Shown here one piece after another: positions 37,600 through 46,962 of a stretch of DNA of 64,000 nt; the stretch's first letter is position 1; the number at the start of each line of letters is the position of its first letter. This DNA is from Corynebacterium sp. ACRPH. GTDB taxonomy: Bacteria; Actinomycetota; Actinomycetes; Mycobacteriales; Mycobacteriaceae. The notes under the pieces are model-generated. The model did not search any database. It had not been told where the DNA came from and was given only the letters and a program-made list of their open reading frames with translations. A program made the position numbers and the translations under genes. Location of the stretch: contig NZ_JAKRND010000009.1 of the NCBI RefSeq assembly GCF_022347285.1, forward strand, positions 44,343-108,342, written 5' to 3'.

Positions 37600-37645
37600 A
37601 ACTCCCCCTCCGCCAGTCTTTAGGACCGGGCTCGGAGGGGGAGTT
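37600..37645. terminator. Bidirectional terminator between ctaF and trpD
   Basis: AACTCCCCCTCCG and CGGAGGGGGAGTT form a perfect 13-bp stem with a 20-base loop. The plus strand runs into TCTCTTATTT; the minus strand exits into TTTTTAGTG. It serves both convergent genes. Confidence 0.85.
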
Positions 37646-37679
37646 CTCTTATTTAGTGACGCCCTCAGGCGCCACTAGA

Positions 37680-38783
37680 TCAGAATTCCTTGCCGATGAT
37701 CTTTTCCATCTGCTTGAGGGCGGCGCCGGATTCCAGAGCCTCGCGGGCGATCTGCACCTGCTCGCGCAGAGTCTCCTGGAAGCCCTTCTCCTCCCAGCCC
37801 CGCACGGCCGTCAGGGCGCCAGCGGCGTTAATCAAGACAGCATCCTTGATAGCGCCGGAGATCTCACCCTTCATCAGGCGCACGGCCACGTCCGCGTTGT
37901 ACTGTGCGTCGCCGCCGACCAGGCTGCCGTCCTCGTAGAAGTCGAGGCCGACGTTGCGAGGGTTGATGACTTCCTCGTCGGTGCGGCCGTTGGCGTCCAC
38001 AGTAACGACCTCGGTAGGAGTGCACACAGAGATCTCGTCCATGCCATCCATGCCCCGCACCACGAGAACGCGGCTGCCTTGGCGGGCGAACGCGCCGCCC
38101 ATGATGGGCATGAACTCCTTGAAAGCGCAGCCGATCAGGCCGAACTTCGGGTACGCGGGGTTGGTCATGGGGCCCAGCAAGTTGAAGATGGTGGGGGCGC
38201 CCAGCTGGCTGCGCACGGGGCCGGCGAAACGCATCGCCGGGTGGTAGGTCTTTGCAAACATGAAGGCGAAGCCCGTCTCGTGCGCATCCTGGCGGATGGC
38301 CTCGGGGGAGCGCTCGATGTCCAAGCCCAGGGCCTCCAACATGTCTGCACCGCCGCACTTGGAGCTGGCGGCGCGGTTGCCGTGTTTAACCACCGGCACG
38401 CCCGCGGCGCTGACCACGAAGGAAGCCATGGTGGAAATGTTGACAGTGTGGTGGCCGTCGCCGCCCGTGCCCACGATGTCTACACAGTTGGGGACGTCCG
38501 AGAAGTCCACAGGGGTGGCGAAGCTAGTCATCGTCTCGGCTGCAGCGGCCAGCTCGGCCGCGGTGATGCCGCGCACGCGGATGCCGAAGGCAAAGGCGGC
38601 GATCTGCGCGTCGGTAGCGTTGCCCTCCATGATCTCGTTCATCGCCCAGCGAACCTGGGCCTCGCTGAGCTCCTGGCCCTTGCCGAGTCGCCCGAGCAGG
38701 CCGGGCCAGGTGAAGTAGCTCGGCGGTAGTTGCTCGGGGCTAAGGCCGCTGGTTTCTACGGAACGTGGGGTAGTGGGGGACAT
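37680..38783 (-). CDS. trpD: Anthranilate phosphoribosyltransferase
   Basis: A 367-residue phosphoribosyltransferase joining anthranilate and PRPP in tryptophan synthesis. Motifs include the PRPP loop VGTGGDGHHTVNIST (about residue 100), KHGNRAASSKCGGADMLEALG and LLGPMTNPAYP. The start is placed at the ATG giving MSPTTPRSVET, with AAAGGTG upstream; extending further adds a Pro/Arg-rich stretch without support. It lies alone, away from other trp genes, opposite ctaE, exactly as mycobacterial trpD (Rv2192c). It could be either the only TrpD or a paralogue of one in a trp operon elsewhere. Confidence 0.9.
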   Translation of the reverse strand: MSPTTPRSVETSGLSPEQLPPSYFTWPGLLGRLGKGQELSEAQVRWAMNEIMEGNATDAQIAAFAFGIRVRGITAAELAAAAETMTSFATPVDFSDVPNCVDIVGTGGDGHHTVNISTMASFVVSAAGVPVVKHGNRAASSKCGGADMLEALGLDIERSPEAIRQDAHETGFAFMFAKTYHPAMRFAGPVRSQLGAPTIFNLLGPMTNPAYPKFGLIGCAFKEFMPIMGGAFARQGSRVLVVRGMDGMDEISVCTPTEVVTVDANGRTDEEVINPRNVGLDFYEDGSLVGGDAQYNADVAVRLMKGEISGAIKDAVLINAAGALTAVRGWEEKGFQETLREQVQIAREALESGAALKQMEKIIGKEF

Positions 38784-39192
38784 AGCTGCTTCGACGCACC
38801 TTTCTGTCAGGAACCTGTGCCGCGCATCGGCACACTGAGTAAATACATACTGTACTAACCAGTCTATTAGGCGCGTGGGGGGCGCGGAGGCCTTTGGGTA
38901 GGCGCGGCCCGAGGGGCCGGTTCTGCGGGAAAGGCTGTCGGGGGAGCGTCGGGGGGGATGGAGGGCGGCTAGCCCCATAGCGGGGTGGTCGGTGTGTCAG
39001 CCCTTGACGAAAGTGGCATTTGACCTGTCGTTATGTGACTCGTCGGATCCGGGGATGGAAAAGTTCCCACTAGCCCCTTACGGGGTTGGCTTTCAGGTTT
39101 ATCCAAGGTTTCACCTGCGATTTTACAGATTGCTTCCAGAAAACCGCCGAAGTGAATCGACTATCGGGCTTGAAACGGCCATACTGTTATGC
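38784..39192. other. 409-bp region between trpD and ctaE: divergent promoters
   Basis: No gene is seen. Possible trpD promoter hexamers (TACAGT or TATGTA on the minus strand) lie near 38848-38862. A G-rich stretch occupies 38875-38990. A CCCC-TTAC-GGGG hairpin and TTGAC-like hexamers (39004-39009 and nearby) occur upstream of ctaE. A TACTGT -10-like box at 39182-39187 would give a nearly leaderless ctaE transcript. Confidence 0.4.
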
Positions 39193-39804
39193 GTGACGAG
39201 CGCAGTTGAAAACCCAGGTATGGCAGCACCACAACGTGTTGCGACACTGAACCGACCCAACATGGTCAGTGTCGGCACGATTGTGTTCCTGTCTCAGGAA
39301 TTGATGTTTTTCGCTGGCCTGTTCGCGATGTACTTCGTGTCCAAGGCCAACTCTGGCGGCGATTGGCCGTCCGAGCCCACCGAGCTGAATGTGCCGTTCG
39401 CGGCAACGATTACGGTCATCCTGATCAGTTCTTCGTTCACTGCTCAGTGGGGCGTCTTCGCAGCGGAGAGGGGTGACGTCTTCGCGCTACGCAAGTGGTA
39501 CGCATTGTCCGCGCTGCTGGGAACTATCTTCCTTATCGGCCAGGGCTACGAGTATGTCCACTTGGTGCAGCACGGAACCACCATCCCCGGATCCGTCTAC
39601 GGATCGGTCTTCTTCATCACGACAGGCTTCCACGGCGCGCACGTGCTCGCCGGTGTTATCGCCTTCCTCGTGGTGCTGCTGAGGACCGCGAAGTCGAAGT
39701 TCACCCCGGCGCAGGCCACCGCCGCCGTCGTTGTGTCCTACTACTGGCACTTCGTCGACGTTGTGTGGATCGGCCTGTGGATCACCATTTACTTCATTCA
39801 GTAG
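39193..39804 (+). CDS. ctaE: Cytochrome aa3 oxidase subunit III
   Basis: A 203-residue subunit III of the aa3 oxidase with five membrane helices, typical of actinobacteria. The start is the GTG giving [40 protein letters not shown], which matches the C. glutamicum N-terminus; longer in-frame starts would add about 65 non-conserved residues. Conserved helices include [11 protein letters not shown] and [22 protein letters not shown] at the end. No ribosome site precedes the GTG, so translation is probably leaderless. It starts the ctaE-qcrCAB operon. Confidence 0.94.
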   Translation: MTSAVENPGMAAPQRVATLNRPNMVSVGTIVFLSQELMFFAGLFAMYFVSKANSGGDWPSEPTELNVPFAATITVILISSSFTAQWGVFAAERGDVFALRKWYALSALLGTIFLIGQGYEYVHLVQHGTTIPGSVYGSVFFITTGFHGAHVLAGVIAFLVVLLRTAKSKFTPAQATAAVVVSYYWHFVDVVWIGLWITIYFIQ

Positions 39805-39889
39805 GCCGGCCAGGTCGGTTCTTCTCCCTAAGAAGAGAGTCGGCCTACAGCCCATCGCAATTCCATTGACTAACAAATAAGGGAACAAG

Positions 39890-40789
39890 ATGGATATCAA
39901 CTCCACCAACGCAACCACGGAGCAAGGCTCCAGTGGTTCGAAGGGCAGTGCCGCTAAGGCACGCCGCCGCCGGAAGGTCCGCAAGGCCTTCGCCGGCGCG
40001 TTGGCTTTGCTGTTCGCGCTCACGGGCGCGGGCTTCCTCGCCAACGCATTGACCCCCGATGCACAGAACGCCGTTGCCGAGCAGAGCACGGAAGAGCTGG
40101 CACAGCAGGGTAAGGAAATCTACGAGGTTGCTTGTATCACCTGCCACGGTGCAAACCTGCAGGGCGTGAAGGATCGCGGTCCTTCCCTGATCGGCGTCGG
40201 CGAAGGCTCCGTGTACTTCCAGGTGCACTCCGGCCGTATGCCGATGCTGCGCAACGAGGCGCAGGCCAAGCGTAAGCCCCCGCGCTACTCCGAGCAGCAG
40301 GCACTAGCGCTGGCCGCATACGTTAACGCTAACGGTGGCGGCCCGGGCATCGTCCGCGATGCTAACGGCGAGATCGCCATGGAGTCCCTGCGTGGCGCCA
40401 ACAACAAGGATGGCAAGATCGACCCGGCCGACGTTGCCCGTGGTTCCGATCTGTTCCGCCTGAACTGTGCATCTTGCCACAACTTCACCGGTAAGGGTGG
40501 CGCACTTTCCAGTGGTAAGTACGCTCCGCCGCTGGCACCGGCCAACGAGCAGGAGCTCTACCAGGCCATGCTGACGGGTCCGCAGAACATGCCTAAGTTC
40601 TCCGATCGCCAGCTGACCGCTGACGAGAAGAAGGACATCATTGCCTACATCAAGTCGGCTGAGGAAACCCCTAACCCGGGTGGCTTCGGCCTGGGCGGTA
40701 TCGGCCCGGTGACTGAGGGCATGGTCATGTGGTTTATCGGCATCGTGGTTCTCGTTGCCTTCGCTATGTGGATTGGATCGCGGTCATGA
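39890..40789 (+). CDS. qcrC: Cytochrome bc1 dihaem cytochrome c subunit
   Basis: A 299-residue membrane-anchored dihaem cytochrome c (cytochrome cc), which replaces a soluble cytochrome c in actinobacteria and passes electrons straight to the aa3 oxidase. Two haem-binding motifs are visible: CITCH (near residue 84) and CASCH (near residue 196). Axial methionines are likely in SGRMPML and GPQNMPKF. It has an N-terminal helix ([18 protein letters not shown]) and a C-terminal helix ([19 protein letters not shown]). Its stop overlaps the qcrA start by four bases. Confidence 0.95.
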   Translation: MDINSTNATTEQGSSGSKGSAAKARRRRKVRKAFAGALALLFALTGAGFLANALTPDAQNAVAEQSTEELAQQGKEIYEVACITCHGANLQGVKDRGPSLIGVGEGSVYFQVHSGRMPMLRNEAQAKRKPPRYSEQQALALAAYVNANGGGPGIVRDANGEIAMESLRGANNKDGKIDPADVARGSDLFRLNCASCHNFTGKGGALSSGKYAPPLAPANEQELYQAMLTGPQNMPKFSDRQLTADEKKDIIAYIKSAEETPNPGGFGLGGIGPVTEGMVMWFIGIVVLVAFAMWIGSRS

Positions 40790-41991
40790 GTGAGAACAAC
40801 AGGAAGTACAGCAACGAAGAGCTGTCGAAGATGAATAACGACGAGCTCGCCCGCCTGGGTACCGAGCTCGACGGCGTGACGGTTGCATACCGCAAGGAAC
40901 GCTTCCCGATCGCCAACGATCCCGCTGAGAAGCGTGCGAGCAGCAAGGTCACCATTTTGCTGGCTCTGTCGATCCTGTTCGGCATCGCTTTCATCGGTGT
41001 CTACCTGTTCTGGCCCTGGGAGCACAAGGGTCTGGAAGAGGACGGCCTGTGGCTCTACTCGGTCTACACCCCGCTGCTGGGCATCACGTCCGGTCTGAGC
41101 ATCACCCTGCTCGGTGCGGCCATCGTTGCCTACACCAAGAACTTTGTTCCGGAAGAGATTTCGGTTCAGACCCGTCACGACGGCCCGTCTGAGGAAGTCG
41201 ACCGCCGTACCCTGGTCGCTCTACTGAACGACTCCTGGAAGACCTCCACCCTGGGCCGCCGCCCGGTTATCGCCGGTCTGGCCGGTACCGGTGCGGTTCT
41301 GGCTGGCCTGGTTATCGCTTTGCCGCTGGGCGGCATCGTTAAGAACCCCTGGAAGGCCAAGGCCATGGGTATTCAGGGCGACGGTACCCTCTGGACCACC
41401 GGCTGGACGCTGGTGGAGCAGGGCGAGAAGGTTTACCTGGGCCGCGACACCGGCGCAATCGCCGAGGAGCACGACGGTCACTACAGCACCAAGGGCGTGT
41501 CTCGCCTGATCCGCATGCGCCCGGAGGATCTGGACGCAGCCTCCATGGAGACCGTGTTTCCGCTGACTGAGGACATGGTCAACGATGGTGACAAGTTCGA
41601 CAAGAACCGTGACGTCTACGAGGAGCACATGCACTCCATCCACGGCTCGCGCAACGCCGTAATGTTGATCCGCCTGCGCCCGGAGGACGCTGACAAGGCG
41701 ATTCTGCGTGAGGGCCAGGAGGACTTCCACTACGGCGATTACTTCGCTTACTCGAAGATTTGTACTCACATCGGTTGCCCTACGTCCCTGTATGAGCAGC
41801 AAACTAACCGCATCCTCTGCCCGTGCCACCAATCTCAGTTCGATGCACTGCAGCACGGTAAGCCGATCTTTGGACCGGCAGCTCGCGCCCTGCCTGAGCT
41901 GTCGATCTCGGTCGACGAAGAGGGATACATGTACGCCGACCGTAACTTCATCGAGCCTGTCGGCCCGGCATTCTGGGAGCGTCGTTCATGA
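40786..41991 (+). CDS. qcrA: Cytochrome bc1 Rieske iron-sulfur subunit
   Basis: A 401-residue actinobacterial Rieske protein. It has three N-terminal membrane helices (about residues 50-70, 92-115 and 163-185) instead of one. The soluble domain carries the 2Fe-2S ligands in CTHIGC and CPCHQS near residues 324-350. It takes electrons from menaquinol at the Qo site and passes them to QcrC. The start is the ATG overlapping the qcrC stop (ATGA), giving [17 protein letters not shown]; its own stop overlaps the qcrB start in the same way. Confidence 0.95.
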   Translation: MSENNRKYSNEELSKMNNDELARLGTELDGVTVAYRKERFPIANDPAEKRASSKVTILLALSILFGIAFIGVYLFWPWEHKGLEEDGLWLYSVYTPLLGITSGLSITLLGAAIVAYTKNFVPEEISVQTRHDGPSEEVDRRTLVALLNDSWKTSTLGRRPVIAGLAGTGAVLAGLVIALPLGGIVKNPWKAKAMGIQGDGTLWTTGWTLVEQGEKVYLGRDTGAIAEEHDGHYSTKGVSRLIRMRPEDLDAASMETVFPLTEDMVNDGDKFDKNRDVYEEHMHSIHGSRNAVMLIRLRPEDADKAILREGQEDFHYGDYFAYSKICTHIGCPTSLYEQQTNRILCPCHQSQFDALQHGKPIFGPAARALPELSISVDEEGYMYADRNFIEPVGPAFWERRS

Positions 41992-43622
41992 CCACTAAAC
42001 AACAGAGCCGCGCTGCTAAAGCGGCCAACAACATCGACGAGCGGTACACTGCCTCCGGCCTGATCCGCCCGCAAATTAACAAGGTATTCCCGACTCACTG
42101 GTCCTTCATGCTCGGTGAGATCGCGCTGTACTCCTTCATCATCCTGATCCTGTCCGGTGTCTACCTGACGCTGTTCTTCGATCCGTCCATGTCGAAGGTG
42201 ATCTACGACGGCGCCTACGCACCGCTCAACGGTGTGGAGATGTCCGCCGCCTACCACACCGCACTGGACATCTCGTTCGAGGTTCGCGGTGGCCTGTTCA
42301 TCCGCCAGGTCCACCACTGGGCTGCACTGCTGTTCGCAGTGTCCATCATGGTTCACATGATGCGCATCTTCTTCACCGGTGCATTCCGCAAGCCACGTGA
42401 GGCTAACTGGATCATCGGTTGTGTCCTGCTGCTGCTGTCCGTGGCAGAGGGCTTCATGGGTTACTCCCTGCCGGACGACCTGCTCTCCGGTGTTGGTCTG
42501 CGCATTATGTCCGCCATCATCGTTGGTCTGCCGATCATCGGTACCTGGCTGCACTGGATCATGTTCGCTGGCGACTTCCCGGGTGAGATCATCATTCCTC
42601 GCCTGTACATCGCCCACGTGCTGCTGATCCCGGGCATCCTGCTGGCCCTGATCGCCGCCCACTTGGCACTGGTTTGGTACCAGAAGCACACCCAGTTCCC
42701 TGGACCGGGTCGTACTGAGAACAACGTTGTCGGCGTACGTATTCTGCCGGTGTTCGGTCTGAAGGCTGCTTCCTTCGGCCTGATCACCTTCGGTGTCGTC
42801 GCTCTGATGGCTGGTCTCTTCCAGATCAACGCAATCTGGAACCTCGGCCCGTACAACCCGTCGCAGGTTTCCGCCGGTTCCCAGCCGGATATCTACATGC
42901 TGTGGACTGACGGTGCTGCACGTGTCATGCCTGCATGGGAGCTCTACCTCGGTAACTACACCATTCCGGCTGTGTTCTGGGTAGCTCTGCTGCTGGGCAG
43001 CCTGGTTGTGCTGCTGTTCGCTTACCCGTGGATCGAGCAGAAGATGACTGGCGATGACGCCCACCACAACCTGCTGCAGCGTCCGCGCGACGTGCCGGTT
43101 CGTACCGCACTGGGTGTCATGGCACTGGTCTTCTACGTGCTGCTGACCATCTCCGGTGGTAACGACCTGGTTGCACTGCACTTCACGATCTCGCTGAACC
43201 TGATGACCTGGGTAGGCCGTATCGGCCTGGTGCTGCTGCCGCCGATCGCGTACTTCATCACCTACCACCTGTGCATCTCCCTGCAGCGTAACGACCGCGA
43301 GGTTCTGGAGCACGGCATCGAGACTGGCACCATTCGCCAGCTGCCTTCCGGTGGCTTCATCGAGGTTCACCAGCCGCTGGGCCCGGTCGACGAGCACGGC
43401 CACCCGATCCCGCTGGAGTACCAGGGTGCATATGTTCCGAAGACCATGAACGAGCTCGGCGCAGCCGGCCAGCCTGGCCGCGGCAGCTTCTTCACCCCGG
43501 ATTCCCCGGAGATCGCGGAGAAGGCCGAGCGCATCGAGAAGGCCAACCACGCGGAGCAGAAGGAAATGTTCGAGCGACTGAACGAGGAGAACCGTCGTCG
43601 CCACGAGGAGCTCGACAAGTAG
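41988..43622 (+). CDS. qcrB: Cytochrome bc1 cytochrome b subunit
   Basis: A 544-residue cytochrome b with the actinobacterial C-terminal extension (about the last 120 residues, charged and cytoplasmic). Haem-ligating histidines are in [21 protein letters not shown] and [22 protein letters not shown]. The Qo-site region is [11 protein letters not shown], and [13 protein letters not shown] follows. It oxidises menaquinol and forms the obligate bc1-aa3 supercomplex with the subunits encoded nearby. It is the last gene of ctaE-qcrCAB and is followed by a clear terminator. Confidence 0.96.
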   Translation: MTTKQQSRAAKAANNIDERYTASGLIRPQINKVFPTHWSFMLGEIALYSFIILILSGVYLTLFFDPSMSKVIYDGAYAPLNGVEMSAAYHTALDISFEVRGGLFIRQVHHWAALLFAVSIMVHMMRIFFTGAFRKPREANWIIGCVLLLLSVAEGFMGYSLPDDLLSGVGLRIMSAIIVGLPIIGTWLHWIMFAGDFPGEIIIPRLYIAHVLLIPGILLALIAAHLALVWYQKHTQFPGPGRTENNVVGVRILPVFGLKAASFGLITFGVVALMAGLFQINAIWNLGPYNPSQVSAGSQPDIYMLWTDGAARVMPAWELYLGNYTIPAVFWVALLLGSLVVLLFAYPWIEQKMTGDDAHHNLLQRPRDVPVRTALGVMALVFYVLLTISGGNDLVALHFTISLNLMTWVGRIGLVLLPPIAYFITYHLCISLQRNDREVLEHGIETGTIRQLPSGGFIEVHQPLGPVDEHGHPIPLEYQGAYVPKTMNELGAAGQPGRGSFFTPDSPEIAEKAERIEKANHAEQKEMFERLNEENRRRHEELDK

Positions 43623-43666
43623 TCTCCATTCGAGCTAACTCAACTGCTCTCACATAAGGCTCGAGG

Positions 43667-43699
43667 AAATCCCGTCCACCATTCGGTGGGCGGGATTTT
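43667..43699 (+). terminator. Intrinsic terminator after qcrB
   Basis: AAATCCCGTCCACC pairs with GGTGGGCGGGATTT (one G:U) around an ATTC loop and runs into TTTT. It lies 45 bases past the stop. Confidence 0.88.
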
Positions 43700-43742
43700 T
43701 GCTGTCAAGAGTTAGGAAGCTGCCGGCAGCGCCCGGAGGGCT

Positions 43743-44417
43743 TTAGTGCGCCGACAGCGCCCGCAGGACGTCGTAGGTGGCTAGGGCGTCGCTCATTGCG
43801 CGGTGTAGCGGACGGTGGGGGACTTTAAGGTATGACGCCACGTTTCCCAGCCGATAGCGCCCCACCGACTCTCTGGGGATGAGCGAGCGGGAAGCCTCCG
43901 CAGTGCACACCAGGCGCGGGGTGTATGGAGGGATAACGGGGTCCGGGGCTGGGGCGACATCGCCCAGCTGGGCGCGGAGGATCTCGTGTTGGAGGAAAGA
44001 GAAGTCGAAGGAGACATTGTGTCCTACTAGGCGCGGAGTCCCCATGCTTGGTGTCGAGGCTGGGGCCGAGGCTGCGGCCGATCCTGACGCATCCCGGAGG
44101 AAAGCCAGCAAGCCCGGCAGAATCTCGGCGAAGCTGGGCTTGTCGGCCAGCAGACCGTCGGAGATGCCCGTGAGGTCTGTGATTTCCTGAGGCACGTTGC
44201 GATGCGGGTTGAGCAGGGTAGTGAACTGATCCTGGAGGTCGCCGTCGCAGATACGCAAGGCGGCGATCTCAATGATTCGCTCATCCTGCGGCCGTAGCCC
44301 CGTGGTTTCAATATCGATGACGATGCAGTTCTCAAGGGTCTGCTGTAGATCTAGGCGCAGCTTGCCGCTGTGCAGACTTGATGATTCATCTGGAGAGTGA
44401 GGCTGGGTAGGGGACAC
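43743..44417 (-). CDS. DEDDh 3'-5' exonuclease (DNA polymerase III epsilon-like)
   Basis: A 224-residue exonuclease of the DnaQ fold. The four acidic residues and His are visible: Exo I VIDIETTGL (about residue 36), Exo II LVGHNVSFDFSFLQHE (about 135), and Exo III HRAMSDALATYDVLRAL with the DEDDh histidine at the C-terminus. There is no polymerase-binding or helicase domain, so it is a stand-alone proofreading or repair exonuclease rather than clearly the replicative epsilon. The upstream region contains a minus-strand copy of the TTATTGACGCCC motif. Confidence 0.85.
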   Translation of the reverse strand: MSPTQPHSPDESSSLHSGKLRLDLQQTLENCIVIDIETTGLRPQDERIIEIAALRICDGDLQDQFTTLLNPHRNVPQEITDLTGISDGLLADKPSFAEILPGLLAFLRDASGSAAASAPASTPSMGTPRLVGHNVSFDFSFLQHEILRAQLGDVAPAPDPVIPPYTPRLVCTAEASRSLIPRESVGRYRLGNVASYLKVPHRPLHRAMSDALATYDVLRALSAH

Positions 44418-44522
44418 GGGGAGTAAGTCTAGCGGGCGGGTAGGACAGCGGTGGCTGAAGTGATGCGCCGTGGGGTCGTAGGGGCGTCAATAACAGGACA
44501 GAAACACGCCAGTAACAGTGCA

Positions 44523-44538
44523 TGTGATGAGGATCACA
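44523..44538. promoter_or_regulatory. Perfect GlxR (CRP-type) binding site
   Basis: TGTGATGAGGATCACA matches TGTGA-N6-TCACA at all ten positions. GlxR is the cAMP-dependent global regulator of corynebacteria. The site is about 350 bases before the nlpC start and 106 bases before the exonuclease start, so either gene could be controlled. Confidence 0.7.
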
Positions 44539-44756
44539 TAAAAGACTTCCTTAAGAGACCCTAAACGAGATTTTTCAACAGTCGCTAGTGCCGCGATTTC
44601 CAAATTCGCAGGTCAACGAATTATAAAGCTTTGGTAACTTTCACGTTCGCCTTGAGGGTTTAGAAAATCTCAGTTTTATAACAACGGCACGTCGGCGGCT
44701 GAAACGCAGGATATTTGACGAAGAGCTGGACACGGCTTGTGTTCATTTCGTAATCT

Positions 44757-44871
44757 TTTCGAGACCTTAAGGGTGAGCGACAAAGAGTTCACCGCACCGC
44801 GGTAGCGCACAGGAGCTACCGGGCGAGGGGAGAAGGAAGAGTTCCGAACCCCAGACAACGGATTGAAAGGT
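44757..44871 (+). ncRNA. Structured leader, possible divergent ydaO (c-di-AMP) riboswitch
   Basis: The leader contains an AGGGTGAGCGAC segment and a perfect stem GGTAGC/GCTACC (44801-44820). It then has GAGGGGAGAAGGAAGAG and TTCCGAACCCCAGACAAC. The order and wording resemble the 3' half of ydaO/yuaA riboswitches (GGGUGAAUC ... UCCGAACCC.UCAGCUAAC), which in actinobacteria often precede cell-wall hydrolase genes. The match is partial, and a canonical GGGGAACC 5' segment is not evident. The call therefore rests on motif similarity and context. Confidence 0.4.
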
Positions 44872-44885
44872 AATTGAGGACTTAT

Positions 44886-45494
44886 ATGGGCAAGCACAGC
44901 CTGAAGAAGAACAACGCACCCCGCAACGCAGCAATGATCGCCGCTGTCGGTGTGGGCGCCGCTGTACTGAACCCCGCTGCAGCCCAGGCTGCTCCGGTTA
45001 CCCACACCCCGTCCGGCGTCACCGTTGACGTCCCGGACCACCTGATGCCGACCATCAAGCCCTACTTCAAGCAGGCCAACCTGACCGCCGGTGGCAACAA
45101 CGCTCCAGCGCCTGCAGCTAAGCCGGCTGCTAAGAAGCCTGCTGCTTCCTCCGTCGGCCAGCGCATCGCTAACATCGCGAAGTCCAAGGTTGGCGCTCCG
45201 TACTCCTGGGGCGCATCTGGTCCGAATGCTTTCGACTGCTCCGGCCTGACCTCCTGGGCTCACCGCCAGGTTGGCAAGAACATTCCGCGTACCTCCTCCG
45301 CACAGGCTAACACAGGCAAGAAGGTCTCCCTGAACGCTCTGCAGCCGGGCGACGTCATCTCCTACTACGGCGGTGCTTCCCACGTTGCTATCTACATCGG
45401 CAACGGCAAGATCGTCCACGCACTGAACTCCTCCAACCCGGTGCGTATCGACAACCTGCACATGATGCCGGTTTACAACGCGGTGCGTTTCTAA
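44886..45494 (+). CDS. Secreted NlpC/P60 endopeptidase (small)
   Basis: A 202-residue secreted peptidoglycan endopeptidase. A signal peptide of about 38 residues ends at AAAQAAP. A short linker and an Ala/Pro/Lys-rich spacer (AKPAAKKPAA) follow, then an NlpC/P60 domain (about residues 95-202). The catalytic Cys is in FDCSGLTSW and the His in GGASHVAIYIGNG. It should cut stem peptides in the wall during division or growth. The ATG at 44886 has GAGGA six bases upstream and gives MGKHSLKKNN. A larger homologue is encoded next, as in C. glutamicum (cg2401/cg2402). Confidence 0.92.
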   Translation: MGKHSLKKNNAPRNAAMIAAVGVGAAVLNPAAAQAAPVTHTPSGVTVDVPDHLMPTIKPYFKQANLTAGGNNAPAPAAKPAAKKPAASSVGQRIANIAKSKVGAPYSWGASGPNAFDCSGLTSWAHRQVGKNIPRTSSAQANTGKKVSLNALQPGDVISYYGGASHVAIYIGNGKIVHALNSSNPVRIDNLHMMPVYNAVRF

Positions 45495-45579
45495 AATTTT
45501 TTAGTGACGCCCACCCGGCGTTTCGCCAGCTCGACAGATGCGATCGGGGCTGGTGTGACAACTGGTGAGCATGTGATTG

Positions 45580-45618
45580 AGTGGGGCTGGAACTCGGTTG
45601 AGGCCAGTCCCACTTTTG
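45580..45618 (+). terminator. Intrinsic terminator between the two nlpC genes
   Basis: AGTGGGGCTGG pairs with CCAGTCCCACT (one G:U) over a 13-base loop and is followed by TTTT. The two endopeptidase genes are therefore separately transcribed. Confidence 0.8.
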
Positions 45619-45650
45619 CCCTTTGTTGTGGCAGAATATCTATCGTTATC

Positions 45651-45667
45651 AAACGTTGATAAACGTT
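45651..45667. promoter_or_regulatory. Direct repeats, candidate response-regulator (MtrA) site
   Basis: AAACGTT occurs twice with a ten-base period, and TATCAA-ACG-TTGATA forms a dyad over the first copy. One-turn direct repeats are typical of OmpR-family regulators; MtrA controls wall hydrolase genes in corynebacteria. It lies about 55-70 bases before the start. Confidence 0.35.
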
Positions 45668-45718
45668 ACCTGGCCGTTCGGCGGCCCGGATTCAGTGAGA
45701 ATTAAAGAAAGTCCAGTC

Positions 45719-46921
45719 GTGAACGTGTTGTCTTCCTCTTCCCGTGATCGCCGCTTCGGCACCCGCACCGTCGCCAAGACCGCCACCGCGGCTTTGCTAA
45801 CCCTCGCCGTTGGCGCCTCCCTTCCGCAGGCCGCGGCGGATCCGCAGCAGGATCAGCAGCAGGGCAACCCGCAGCAGCACGAAGAGAAGAAGGACGACAA
45901 GAAGGCCGAGCAGAAGCGCGCCGACGAGATCCACCGCCTGCTGGACGCGCCGATCCCTAAGGACGTAGACGGCCTGCTGGCTCACGTGGACAAGATCTCC
46001 GGCTTCGCCTCCGAGACCTCCGACGAGGTTGAACAGCTGAAGATCGACATCGACCAGGCGCAAGGGAACTTGGACAAGGCCAACAAGTCCGCCGAAGACG
46101 CGCAGAAGAAGGCCGACAAGCTCAATATCGACGTCGAGGCTTCCCGCAAGAACGTCTCCGGCGTGTCCAAGGCCATGTACCGTGGCGCAACCGTGGATCC
46201 CGTCTCCGCCTTTGTTGGCTCGCAGGGCCCGCAGGCAGCCGTTGAGCGTTCCTCCTACCTGGCATCCATCGGCGACAAGCGTGCAGAGACCGTTACCGCA
46301 CTGAGCCAACAGCTCAAGGAAGCCGTCAGCGAGAAGAACAAGGCCAGCCGTTCCAAGGCCACCGCCGACTTCCAGCTGCGCACTCTGAACGACCGAAAGA
46401 AGGACCTGGAAGAGCGCAACGATCAGCTGGATGCGCTGAAGGACAAGGTCATGAAGGCCGTGGACGGCTTGAGCCCGGAGGATCGTCGCCGCTGGGTCGA
46501 CCGCAATGGCCCGATCGACGTGGACGTCGAGCAGTTCCTCGGCGACCTGAAGAAGAAGGCCGGCTCCGACGGTCCGGTGAACGCCACCGGCGTGGTTGCC
46601 GCAGCGTTGTCCAAGCTGGGCGCGCCATACTCCTGGGGCGCCACCGGCCCGGATGCCTTTGACTGCTCCGGCCTGATGTTCTGGGCTTACCAGCAGGAGG
46701 GCAAGTCCATTCCGCGTACCTCCTCCGCCCAGATCGCCGGCGGCCAGTCGGTCTCCATCAACGACCTGCAGCCGGGCGACATCGTCGGCTACTACCCGGG
46801 CGTGACCCACGTCGGCATGTACATTGGCGACGGCAAGATCGTCCACGCCTCCGACTACGGCATCCCCGTCCAGGTCGTTCCGGTGGACTCCATGCCGATC
46901 CAGGGCGCGGCGCGCTACTAA
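45719..46921 (+). CDS. Secreted NlpC/P60 endopeptidase with coiled-coil domain (RipA-like)
   Basis: A 400-residue RipA/Rv2190c-like endopeptidase. The GTG start gives a signal peptide ending near QAAAD (about residue 41). A Gln/Lys/Glu-rich stretch and a long coiled-coil region follow (about 65-260, for example SDEVEQLKIDIDQAQGNLDKANKSAEDAQKK), which in relatives holds the enzyme inactive until FtsEX-type activation. The C-terminal NlpC/P60 domain has Cys in FDCSGLMFW and His in GVTHVGMYIGDG. It is expected to split daughter cells. A GAAAG lies upstream of the start. Confidence 0.92.
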   Translation: MNVLSSSSRDRRFGTRTVAKTATAALLTLAVGASLPQAAADPQQDQQQGNPQQHEEKKDDKKAEQKRADEIHRLLDAPIPKDVDGLLAHVDKISGFASETSDEVEQLKIDIDQAQGNLDKANKSAEDAQKKADKLNIDVEASRKNVSGVSKAMYRGATVDPVSAFVGSQGPQAAVERSSYLASIGDKRAETVTALSQQLKEAVSEKNKASRSKATADFQLRTLNDRKKDLEERNDQLDALKDKVMKAVDGLSPEDRRRWVDRNGPIDVDVEQFLGDLKKKAGSDGPVNATGVVAAALSKLGAPYSWGATGPDAFDCSGLMFWAYQQEGKSIPRTSSAQIAGGQSVSINDLQPGDIVGYYPGVTHVGMYIGDGKIVHASDYGIPVQVVPVDSMPIQGAARY

Positions 46922-46948
46922 GGCACCTGCCTGTAACGGCGCGTGCGG

Positions 46949-46954
46949 TAGCAT
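46949..46954 (+). promoter_or_regulatory. -10 box of leaderless pimB transcript
   Basis: TAGCAT (TANNNT) ends eight bases before the pimB ATG. There is no Shine-Dalgarno sequence. Confidence 0.35.
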
Positions 46955-46962
46955 CCTTGCGT

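Larger units (their letters stand above)
44418..44885. other. 468-bp regulatory region of the nlpC gene
   Basis: No gene is seen. It contains the exonuclease promoter region, a perfect GlxR site (44523-44538), GTAAC elements near 44633, and a structured leader just before the endopeptidase gene (separate entries). The length and structure suggest layered control of cell-wall hydrolysis. Confidence 0.55.

Noticed and set aside
41835..43604. A 589-codon frame opposite qcrB
   Set aside because: Antisense shadow; qcrB is certain and the opposite product is rich in Gln/His/Asp with no recognisable domain.
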